This document shows, one piece after another, positions 1 to 6,045 of a stretch of 35,936 nt of DNA. How positions within the stretch are numbered: the stretch's first letter is position 1; every line of letters begins with the position of its first letter. Made by a program: the position numbers and the translations under genes. The DNA is taken from contig JAHPYV010000004.1 in the NCBI GenBank assembly GCA_019058495.1, positions 1 through 35,936 of the forward strand, given 5' to 3'. The notes beneath the pieces are model-generated. The model worked only from the letters and a program-made list of their open reading frames with translations, was not told where the DNA came from and ran no database searches. This DNA comes from Promethearchaeati archaeon (GTDB lineage Archaea; Asgardarchaeota; Atabeyarchaeia; Atabeyarchaeales; Atabeyarchaeaceae).

Positions 1-849
1 GGTCTGGCCAACTCCGACAAAAAGTATTGGTCGTTTCGTGACATATGTTATTGAGATAGCAGCGCCACCCTTGACATCTGCATCGACTTTTGTTAAGATA
101 GTTCCGTCAATCTGAACTTTCTCATTGAATTTCTCGGCTTGCTCCACTGCATCATTTCCAGCAAGAGCATCACCGATGAAAATTACCAGATTTGGTTTCA
201 CAACCCGATGTATCTTCTCCATCTCGTCAAGTAAATTCTTATTGGTTTGCATTCTCCCAGCAGTATCTATGAGTACAACGTTTATGTGTTGAGCTCTAGC
301 ATGCTCAGCAGCATCCCATGCAACCGATGCGGCGTCTGCACCATAGTCGTGCTTAATAACTCTTATACCTAGGGCCTGACCGTGCATCTCCAATTGCTCT
401 ATGCTACCTGCGCGAAATGTGTCCGCTGCTGCGAAAACACAGGTTAACCCCTTCTTCTTGAACATGTAAGCAAGTTTAGATAGAGTAACAGTCTTCCCTG
501 TTCCATTTATGCCAACGGCCATCATAATCAGTGGAATACCTTTTTTCTTGCTTTCATTTGCAAGTCTCATGATGTCAACTCTTCCACCTTGCTCAAGGAT
601 CTCAGCGATTGTATCGCTAAGCGCTTTGAGAACAACTTTCCTGACATTCTCTAGAAGCCCCACCTTACCTCCGAGCAACCTCTTTTTGACGTCTTCGCAA
701 ATAGCCTCAGCCACTCTAAAGGAGACATCATTTCCAACTAACACGACTTGGAGATCTTGGAGCGCATTATCTAGTCGTTTCTCAGTCAACTCTTTCTTTC
801 CTATTGAAGAAGCAAATCTTCCCAGTGCATCTTTCAATTTGTCAAACAT
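1..849 (-). CDS. ftsY: Signal recognition particle receptor FtsY (3' end outside window)
   Basis: SRP-receptor GTPase that docks the SRP-ribosome complex at the membrane. The frame opens at ATG 849 (MFDKLKDALG) and runs without a stop to base 1: 283 codons, with only the extreme C-terminus missing. The first ~95 residues form the N domain. The NG GTPase signatures follow in order: P-loop GINGTGKT (113-120), ADTFRAG, DTAGR (from D195), TKVDADVKGG (T253-D256, the guanine-specificity loop) and FVGVGQ near the edge. There is no acidic A-domain extension, as in many archaeal FtsY. It is the last gene of a minus-strand translation operon after prefoldin alpha and LX, a classic archaeal order. I chose the ATG because the N-domain begins at once. 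Confidence 0.97.
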   Translation of the reverse strand, partial: MFDKLKDALGRFASSIGKKELTEKRLDNALQDLQVVLVGNDVSFRVAEAICEDVKKRLLGGKVGLLENVRKVVLKALSDTIAEILEQGGRVDIMRLANESKKKGIPLIMMAVGINGTGKTVTLSKLAYMFKKKGLTCVFAAADTFRAGSIEQLEMHGQALGIRVIKHDYGADAASVAWDAAEHARAQHINVVLIDTAGRMQTNKNLLDEMEKIHRVVKPNLVIFIGDALAGNDAVEQAEKFNEKVQIDGTILTKVDADVKGGAAISITYVTKRPILFVGVGQT

Positions 850-1018
850 GTGATCTTACCTGCCTCTTAACATGACGACGCTCAGAGTATGGGCTGCTCG
901 ATTCCACGATCTCTGCTGTCGAGCAAGTCAGCGAACCGTCAAGCATCACACAAGAAATAGTCGAGATATTTTCCTATAGTAGTAGAGACTCTCTTCCCAA
1001 ATATGCTGACTGCTTATT

Positions 1019-1459
1019 CTATTTTCCTTGTTTCTTCCTATCTTTCAATATCTCCTGAGCAGTTTCGCCAAGCTGGGATCGCAAACTGTTTACTTTCTCA
1101 GCAATTTTGGCGTATTCGTCGCGCAGGCTTGTAAGAAGTTTCTGCATATTTGAAACCCTAGCTTCAAGATCGGCGCTTGCTTGTTCTACGGTTTTCTCGA
1201 CTGATATCCCGGCGCCGAGCCCTATCAGCACTTTGTTTGCATCACTAATGGTGCCTTTGATATAGATCTGAGCGCCGATAGGGATCAGAGCATCGTGTCC
1301 TTGCTCATTCTTCAGATTGCTCATAGTGACGCTTGCGTTTACGTGCTCCTGTATTTGAGCTGTGATTATCTCGATGCGGGACTGCATATCATTGAGTTGG
1401 TCTTCAAGGACTCTTTCCTCAGACAGCAGCTGTTGGTACTTAGATTCCGTCTCAGACAA
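1019..1459 (-). CDS. pfdA: Prefoldin alpha subunit
   Basis: Subunit of the hexameric prefoldin (GimC) chaperone, which holds unfolded proteins in coiled-coil tentacles. The frame shows N- and C-terminal heptad helices around a central beta-hairpin region with IPIGAQIYIKGTI and VLIGLGAGISVEKT, typical of PfdA. The frame also contains an upstream TTG at 1477, but that triplet lies inside the sequence TTGGAGGT, which is itself a strong SD. The TTG at 1459 lies 11 nt after this GGAGG and gives 146 aa (MSETESKYQQ), the usual family length, so I place the start there. It sits between the LX gene and ftsY, as in many archaea. Identity is secure; the start is moderately secure. Confidence 0.93.
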   Translation of the reverse strand: MSETESKYQQLLSEERVLEDQLNDMQSRIEIITAQIQEHVNASVTMSNLKNEQGHDALIPIGAQIYIKGTISDANKVLIGLGAGISVEKTVEQASADLEARVSNMQKLLTSLRDEYAKIAEKVNSLRSQLGETAQEILKDRKKQGK

Positions 1460-1560
1460 ATGAATACATACCTCCAAATTTGTTGACCGTTAGTAATTCC
1501 GAAAGAAACGTCTTTGGTCTTACTTTCTAACGCACGGGCGCGCTTCATGTCGATTTCTTT

Positions 1561-1755
1561 TCACTCTTCTGTCTTGATTTCTTCGAGCTTCTCGATCTTG
1601 ATCATCGGTCTCTTCACTTTGAATCTTCCACCCACTTCAGAGAGAACTTCCTCAATCACATCTTCCTTCTTTATTCCGCGCACTTGGGTAGAGAATCTCT
1701 GATGCGCTTTATTCTTTAGGTAGAAGCCAGATACTTGATAGGTCTTTACGCTCAT
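1561..1755 (-). CDS. rplX: 50S ribosomal protein eL20 (LX / L18a)
   Basis: Small large-subunit ribosomal protein, 64 aa. It begins MSVKTYQVSGFY and carries the family's basic segment KVKRPMIKIEKLEEI at the C-terminus; VRGIKKEDVIEEVLSEVGGR matches the LX core. The ATG at 1755 is preceded by a GGAGG about 10 nt upstream. It lies between aIF6 and prefoldin alpha, the conserved order in archaeal aIF6 operons. Residue identity and context agree, so the call is firm. The symbol follows archaeal LX usage (rpl20e and rpl18a are synonyms). Confidence 0.92.
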   Translation of the reverse strand: MSVKTYQVSGFYLKNKAHQRFSTQVRGIKKEDVIEEVLSEVGGRFKVKRPMIKIEKLEEIKTEE

Positions 1756-1882
1756 TTTCTTCTTCCTCCCGTCTATTCCAGCATTAGCGGATTGGAGGCA
1801 GAATGCTGTCTATGGTTAAAGGTTAGAGATGGAAGTAACATAATCTCTTTTTAAGTCTTATCGAAATCAGTCAGGTCCTTTC

Positions 1883-2551
1883 CTAGATCAGCCCCATGGA
1901 TTCCTCTATCCTGTCAAGTTCTGGACCGGTTGTCGCACTTCCGGCTACAGCACCTTTTGAATTCACTAGCAGTCCTGATTTGACGTAAGGGATCCCTCTA
2001 TTGACAGTGCCGACGCTGGTCGGCACACCCAGAACTTCCGCCAACAGGTCGAGTTCTTCATCACTTGCGCGTGGACTGACAAGGGCTCCTTTATTCGTTA
2101 CAACGGCTGATGAGCCTACAAGTCCAGATCCTCCGACTCTAGATGAAACGACTCTTACTTTCAGAATGGACTCAATGGATTTTCTAGTGACTTCTCTCAA
2201 TTTCGGGTGAACTATAGCACCATGGTCGTTGGCTAGAATTATGTTGCCCAAAGCTGTCAGATTTGTATTTAACCTTGATACTTTCGCTCCTAGCGAGTTC
2301 TGTATTAACTCGACTTCACTATCAGAGGCAAGGTAAGGAACGATCATTGCGTTGGAATTGCCAGCAATCAAGATACCAAGCAAAGTAGTCTGAAGTATCT
2401 TTGCTTCGACAGCCGTGACCCCCAGTGTTTGTTCGATTACTTTCTTCGTCCTTAGCGTAAGTCCAATAGGTACCAGTGCGTGGTTCTCTGTTGCCAAAGC
2501 GTGCACGCCGATGTTTGGATTACCCAAGAAGTCGATTAGATCAATAGGCAA
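1883..2551 (-). CDS. eif6: Translation initiation factor aIF6
   Basis: Anti-association factor that binds the 50S subunit and blocks premature joining to 30S. The 222-aa length is typical, and the protein shows the pseudo-repeat pattern of the pentein propeller: FLGNPNIGVHALATENHALVP at the start, then repeats around ALGNIILANDHGAIVHP, SSAVVTNKGALVSP and SGLLVNSKGAVAGS. The start is TTG 2551: an in-frame TGA lies immediately upstream, and GGTGA, complementary to the 16S 3' end, lies 8 nt before the TTG. It is cotranscribed with eL31 upstream and LX downstream. Confidence 0.95.
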   Translation of the reverse strand: MPIDLIDFLGNPNIGVHALATENHALVPIGLTLRTKKVIEQTLGVTAVEAKILQTTLLGILIAGNSNAMIVPYLASDSEVELIQNSLGAKVSRLNTNLTALGNIILANDHGAIVHPKLREVTRKSIESILKVRVVSSRVGGSGLVGSSAVVTNKGALVSPRASDEELDLLAEVLGVPTSVGTVNRGIPYVKSGLLVNSKGAVAGSATTGPELDRIEESMGLI

Positions 2552-2634
2552 TCACGTTTTCACCGCCAAAAGAAGAAGCAGACAGCAAATCACCGTTCAA
2601 TAAAAAGGAATATAGGAATTTGCAGTAAGAGGTT

Positions 2635-2997
2635 TCACTCAGCCGGATATAGTGTCACGTTTCCTTCATCATCTTTTGTGGCGCGAACCTTGACTTTTCT
2701 TGGCGGGTTTCTGATTCCATTTATCCAAATGGCCTCGTTGAGATCCTTAGTGATTAAAACTTTCTCAGCTTTCATGTGCCGAGTGAAGAAGGCTCTAATT
2801 AACCTGATCGCTTTGGTGCTTCTTTTGTAATATGGTGCGTAACGGGTTCTGGACAAAGGAACTGTGTAAACTCTCTCCTCTAGTTGGGAGGGTGGAGTAG
2901 CTTTGGTTTCTGTTTCTGCCGGTATCATGGATTTTTCTCTTGGCTCTTCCTTGGCTGCTTCTTTTTTTTCACTGTGGCTACCTTTTTCTTTTGACAT
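2635..2997 (-). CDS. rpl31e: 50S ribosomal protein eL31 with charged N-terminal extension
   Basis: Large-subunit protein near the exit tunnel. The conserved core begins near residue 41 (LEERVYTVPLSRTRYAPYYKR) and continues through KAIRLIRAFFTRHMKAEKVLI and NEAIWINGIRNPPRKVKV. The first ~40 residues are a Lys/Glu-rich low-complexity tail absent from the shorter archaeal homologues (usually ~80-95 aa). The ATG at 2997 follows an AAGGACGTGA-like SD. It lies immediately downstream of the intron-containing eL39 gene, in the usual eL39-eL31-aIF6 order. The tail could be a lineage-specific extension; an internal start would need another ATG/GTG/TTG just before the core, and none is clearly better. 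Confidence 0.93.
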   Translation of the reverse strand: MSKEKGSHSEKKEAAKEEPREKSMIPAETETKATPPSQLEERVYTVPLSRTRYAPYYKRSTKAIRLIRAFFTRHMKAEKVLITKDLNEAIWINGIRNPPRKVKVRATKDDEGNVTLYPAE

Positions 2998-3017
2998 CCA
3001 TTGTCACGTCCTTTTCC

Positions 3018-3226
3018 CTAAGGTTTAACGCTACTTGAGCGCCAGTTTCTTTTGCCAGGGTGCGTTCTGACTTTCCTGTTGGTCTTCACAACTTAGTGGT
3101 TCCCTCAAACGAGGACCCAGATGGCAGGAGCATCCGCTAAGGGAAAATCCACGTTGGGACAGACTTATTCTCCTTCAATGCATGTGCAAGTCTCAATTTC
3201 TTTCCAAGTGGTTTGTTTCGCGCCAT
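3018..3226 (-). CDS. rpl39e: 50S ribosomal protein eL39, gene split by a BHB intron
   Basis: Tiny basic ribosomal protein that lines the exit tunnel. Exon 1 (3226-3147) starts at ATG with [20 protein letters not shown] and reads to ...SVPTW plus AT of an Ile codon. Read straight through, the frame meets TAG three codons later. Exon 2 (3093-3018) supplies the rest in another frame: [18 protein letters not shown] and a short tail, ending in TAG. Removing 53 nt (3146-3094) joins AT to A (Ile27) and gives exactly 51 aa, the normal length, with the normal motif order [17 protein letters not shown]. A GAGGTGA SD lies about 10 nt before the ATG. The gene order eL39-eL31-aIF6 is conserved, so this is a functional spliced gene rather than a pseudogene. 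Confidence 0.95.
3094..3146 (-). other. 53-nt archaeal bulge-helix-bulge intron in the eL39 mRNA
   Basis: Read on the minus strand, the junctions form a strict hBHBh' motif. The outer exon helix is CAAC (3156-3153) with GTTG (3092-3089). The central 4-bp helix is GTGG (3152-3149) with CCAC (3099-3096). The intron helix is TTCCCTT with GAGGGAA, 7 bp with one G-U. The two opposed 3-nt bulges are ATT (3148-3146) and TAA (3095-3093). Canonical cleavage after the second bulge nucleotide (AT^T and TA^A) removes 53 nt and restores the eL39 frame. This is the substrate of the archaeal tRNA-splicing endonuclease. The intron length is not a multiple of three and carries stops, so unspliced mRNA cannot make eL39. 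It encodes no protein. Confidence 0.94.
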
Positions 3227-3317
3227 GTTAATCTTTCACCTCAGTCTTGGATTCTTCTTCTTTCAATGCAATGACAGATGTTTCCCAGCTCAACAGTCAG
3301 TGACTCTACAAGTAGCT

Positions 3318-3650
3318 CTACCTGAAGGATATTTTGGACTCTCTTTTCTTACTCTGTAACTTGACCAAGATGTCTTTCATTTGCTCATCTGTTATTGGAA
3401 CGGCTATCTTGCCAGACTGAGCTAACTGGATCAATTGTAACTCCAGTTGTTCAGCAAACTCTGGCTTGACCATCTTGATGTTCATCAAGCGGCTCCTAGC
3501 TTCATCCGTAAGGATCTGTCTAAGTGCGGCTTGTTTTTGGGATTCGAGCTCTCTGCGTGCCTCGTCTTGCCTGCGGGCTTCAGCAATTTGCTGCTGGAGT
3601 TGTTGCAATCTTCGCTTCTTTATATCTTCAAGATCTTCATCTTCAGCCAA
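3318..3650 (-). CDS. PDCD5-family DNA-binding protein
   Basis: Archaeal homologue of PDCD5/TFAR19, a small helical protein reported to bind nucleic acid and, in eukaryotes, chaperonin partners. The frame reads EDEDLEDIKKRRLQQLQQQI, then an Arg/Gln-rich helix, then RQILTDEARSRLMNIKMVKP and the C-terminal LAQSGKIAVPITDEQMKDIL, the family signature. The start is TTG 3650 (MAEDEDLEDIKK; 110 aa): GGAGGTG lies 8 nt upstream, and the longer in-frame extension to 3698 is unlike the family. It sits 71 nt after eS19 and before eL39, the conserved archaeal order. Confidence 0.92.
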   Translation of the reverse strand: MAEDEDLEDIKKRRLQQLQQQIAEARRQDEARRELESQKQAALRQILTDEARSRLMNIKMVKPEFAEQLELQLIQLAQSGKIAVPITDEQMKDILVKLQSKKRESKISFR

Positions 3651-3721
3651 ACAAGCCACCTCCAGAGACCAAGCCGTCCAGGAACAAGGTAATTTCACAC
3701 CATGCCGGTGCTGTTCTTGGA

Positions 3722-4183
3722 TTAGTACTTTCGCAGTTCTGGGATCGCTTCTTTCTGCACAGATGACCTCACCCTATGAGCGACCCTGTCGAGTAGAGAA
3801 ACTCCTTTAGCGGTAAGCTTTCTTCCTTCTGACTCTTTCTTTTCTACAAGACCTACTCCTTCCAGCTCCTGAAGTATCTTTCTGACTATTGACCCACTTC
3901 CACTTCTAGCTTGGATTGGAGCAGAGCCTCTATTCTTGCCACCGCCGTATTCAGCCCTCAGTCGTGATACTCCAATCGTATTCTTAACGTAGAGTTTTCG
4001 AAGTACTGAAGCACAGCGAGTATACCACCAATCGGGTTGAGTAGGCGTTCTTGACTTATGGACACCTGTCTTAACAAAGTCTGCCCATGGTGGAGACTTA
4101 ATAGTATCAGAGAAATTCTTTCTCAGCTCTTCTGTTAACGCCTTTATGAATTCGTTGACTGGTACCAAATTGACCGTTGACAC
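3722..4183 (-). CDS. rps19e: 30S ribosomal protein eS19
   Basis: Small-subunit protein of the 30S head, 153 aa. Motifs: PPWADFVKTGVHKSRTPTQP, WWYTRCASVLRKLY, IGVSRLRAEYGGGKNRGSAP and the C-terminal winged-helix segment IVRKILQELEGVGLVEKKES, followed by GRKLTAKGVSLLDRVA. The start is GTG 4183 with AGGTGA 7 nt upstream. A TATA-like palindrome (4317-4328) lies upstream with a leader of about 110 nt, so this gene probably starts the transcript running through PDCD5, eL39, eL31 and onward. Confidence 0.96.
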   Translation of the reverse strand: MSTVNLVPVNEFIKALTEELRKNFSDTIKSPPWADFVKTGVHKSRTPTQPDWWYTRCASVLRKLYVKNTIGVSRLRAEYGGGKNRGSAPIQARSGSGSIVRKILQELEGVGLVEKKESEGRKLTAKGVSLLDRVAHRVRSSVQKEAIPELRKY

Positions 4184-4316
4184 TTAACCATCACCTGAAC
4201 TCCTATTTAGATGGAGAACTACAATTCCAGTCTTACCCGCCGATAAACACTTCAGGATTTGCTGGTACAACAGAGAGTACCCGTTAGGAAAGTTTAAGGT
4301 AAGCAGTATTACGGCT

Positions 4317-4328
4317 GATTTATAAATC
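4317..4328 (-). promoter_or_regulatory. TATA box upstream of eS19
   Basis: The palindrome GATTTATAAATC is an archaeal TATA element in the 170-nt gap between rnp4 and eS19. Initiation about 25 nt downstream would give a leader of roughly 110 nt before the eS19 GTG. Assigned by sequence and position only. Confidence 0.5.
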
Positions 4329-4353
4329 TGCCGAATGGCTTCACCGTGTGAAA

Positions 4354-4713
4354 TCACTGAACTGGCACAAGAGGTGTTCTATTAACATTTCTGCGCGATA
4401 TTCTTCCACAATAGAGGCACCGAATCACAAGGTGTGCTTGCCTATTTGACCGAATCCGCACAGTGCAGTTGAGCCCAGGGGACAATAGGGTGTTACACCC
4501 TTTGCATATCCTCCACTTCCAGTTTGAGGGTATCCTAACTCTGCATCTTGTTCCTATGCGGATAGCAATCGAAACATATTCGCGAGAAAGATCAGGATCA
4601 GCGCGTAGTTTCTGTTCGGCTAGCGAGAACAAACGTTTGATCCTATCTTTCGCGATATTCCTAAACAGAAACTTGTTCCTCGAAAAGAATCTTGGTCGAC
4701 CCTTCTTCGACAT
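4354..4713 (-). CDS. rnp4: Ribonuclease P protein component 4 (Rpr2/Rpp21)
   Basis: Zinc-ribbon protein subunit of archaeal RNase P, which trims pre-tRNA 5' ends. The N-terminal helices (DRIKRLFSLAEQKLRADPDL, YVSIAIRIGTRCRVRIP) precede the ribbon: CKGC, then LLSPGLNC, then CLYCG, with four zinc cysteines and a basic RRNVNRTP tail. The frame is open to TTG 4794, but a TATA box at 4803-4813 would place the transcription start near 4780. I therefore prefer ATG 4713 (MSKKGRPRFFSRNKF, 119 aa), which fits family length. It heads the translation cluster and diverges from Nep1. Confidence 0.9.
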   Translation of the reverse strand: MSKKGRPRFFSRNKFLFRNIAKDRIKRLFSLAEQKLRADPDLSREYVSIAIRIGTRCRVRIPSNWKWRICKGCNTLLSPGLNCTVRIRSNRQAHLVIRCLYCGRISRRNVNRTPLVPVQ

Positions 4714-4802
4714 TATTCTCAGCACTTCGGGCACTTCATTTTCAATATACGTTCGAAACACAATGAGAACTGACGATCTGATCTGTGTTGGCAATAAGCC
4801 CT

Positions 4803-4813
4803 AATTTAAATAG
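4803..4813 (-). promoter_or_regulatory. TATA box for rnp4
   Basis: CTATTTAAATT on the minus strand matches the archaeal TATA consensus. It lies about 90 nt before the preferred rnp4 ATG, in the rnp4/nep1 divergent intergenic region. Confidence 0.5.
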
Positions 4814-4911
4814 TCTGCTTTCAACATATAACAATACGCTTCAGTATCATCCCCCATTGGCATCATCTCGATTAAGATTTAGCTGATTTAAGATCAACGG
4901 AAGGCACACAA

Positions 4912-5625
4912 ATGATTACGTTAATATTAGTTGAATCAGCACTCGAAGTAATCCCCTCTTCTCTTCGATCTGACCAAACTATTATCAGGCAGGCTAGAAG
5001 GAGGGGCATAAAACCAGACAGCATGCTTCTGGATGTCTCAATTCACCATCATCTGATGCGGAGCCTTCCTGAGCATATGCGACGGGGGCGACCGGACATA
5101 GTTCACATCACTCTTCTCTCAGTTCTCGGGTCGCCTCTTTGCAAAGAGAGCCTAATGCAGGTCTACGTCCATACAAGGGATGATTATGTTATAGGAGTCG
5201 ATTCCTCAACTCGCTTGCCCAGAGTCTACAGTCGGTTCACTGGCCTAATGAGCCAGTTATTTGGTGCCGGGAGAGTGCCTCCTTCATCAGATAAGCCTCT
5301 CCTGAAAATAGATAAGGAAACCCTGAGCAGCCTGATAAAAAGGTTGAACCCTTCAAGCATAACCCTATTCACTCGAACCGGGAAACCAACCACCATGGAG
5401 GAAACGATGCAAAACTTGTCAAGGCAAAGTAATCCAGCAATAATGATTGGGGGGTTTCCCCACGGACATGCTTCAGAAGTGCCCGCAAAATTAGCTAGCG
5501 AAAGCGTCTCCATTGACAAATCCATGCTGGAAGCGTGGGTTGTTGCTTCACGAGCTGTTTATGAGTATGAACGAGCTATCGGTCTACCTATCAAAAGGAT
5601 AACCAGAAACCCATTGAACGACTAG
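4912..5625 (+). CDS. nep1: Nep1/Emg1 16S rRNA pseudouridine N1-methyltransferase
   Basis: SPOUT-class enzyme that methylates a helix-35 pseudouridine of 16S rRNA and assists 30S assembly. The 237-aa protein opens with ITLILVESALEVIPSSL, followed by MLLDVSIHHHLM, the RGRPDIVHITLLSVLGSPLC segment, VYVHTRDDYVIGV and TRLPRVYSRFTGLMSQLF. The SAM-binding trefoil knot motif IMIGGFPHGH lies near residue 180. ATG 4912 is preceded by GGAAGG. It is divergent from rnp4, giving a ribosome and RNase P biogenesis neighbourhood. Confidence 0.95.
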   Translation: MITLILVESALEVIPSSLRSDQTIIRQARRRGIKPDSMLLDVSIHHHLMRSLPEHMRRGRPDIVHITLLSVLGSPLCKESLMQVYVHTRDDYVIGVDSSTRLPRVYSRFTGLMSQLFGAGRVPPSSDKPLLKIDKETLSSLIKRLNPSSITLFTRTGKPTTMEETMQNLSRQSNPAIMIGGFPHGHASEVPAKLASESVSIDKSMLEAWVVASRAVYEYERAIGLPIKRITRNPLND

Positions 5626-5659
5626 CTGGATACGTCGCTTCCAGTCAATAGAAAAGAAT

Positions 5660-5818
5660 TTACACCTTGGTTTCCGACGCAGGTGCTTTTAGGTGCTTAA
5701 TCCGAGCCCGTAACCGTATTTTCCTCTCTGCAGCCTTCTTGTCATACACATGTGCGTTAGACCTGTGTCTTAAGCTTCTTAGCTCTCTAAGGTTCTTCTT
5801 CATTTTCCGCTCAGTCAT
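5660..5818 (-). CDS. Small basic protein of unknown function (52 aa)
   Basis: A short frame from ATG 5818 to TAA 5660 gives 52 residues, very rich in Lys and Arg: MTERKMKKNLRELRSLRHRS, then a middle with HVYDKKAAERKIRLRARI, ending ASETKV. A perfect GGAGG lies 8 nt before the ATG, and a TATA-like element sits at 5910-5923, so it looks like a genuine single gene. The charge and predicted helix would suit RNA or ribosome binding, but I recognise no family. Its neighbours are Nep1 (convergent) and the MtrAH fusion (divergent). Confidence 0.65.
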   Translation of the reverse strand: MTERKMKKNLRELRSLRHRSNAHVYDKKAAERKIRLRARIKHLKAPASETKV

Positions 5819-5909
5819 ATTGAAGTCCTCCTTGTGATCTTCGTTTCTAATCTGATAACTGCCTTACGGCGTTCAATCTACAATACGAATTTAACTCAAT
5901 GAGGGCATG

Positions 5910-5923
5910 AATATATTTAATTA
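5910..5923 (-). promoter_or_regulatory. TATA box for the 52-aa basic protein
   Basis: ATAATTAAATATAT on the minus strand, about 95 nt upstream of the ATG at 5818. Initiation near 5888 would leave a leader of about 70 nt carrying the GGAGG SD. Confidence 0.45.
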
Positions 5924-6045
5924 TCTGGCTTACTGTTAAGCAGAAATGCGATGCAGAGTTCTGCTGTGGACGATATTGAGTTATTATAATTAAACTGAAT
6001 CTCTTAAAAACGCTTCTACGCTTTTCTCGGGGTTTGAATTCAATC

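Noticed and set aside
3227-3300. A 21-22 codon frame (LSWETSVIALKEEE ... VKD) ending one base before the eL39 ATG
   Set aside because: No SD, an in-frame stop just upstream, and no BHB that would join it to PDCD5. It is probably leader sequence.
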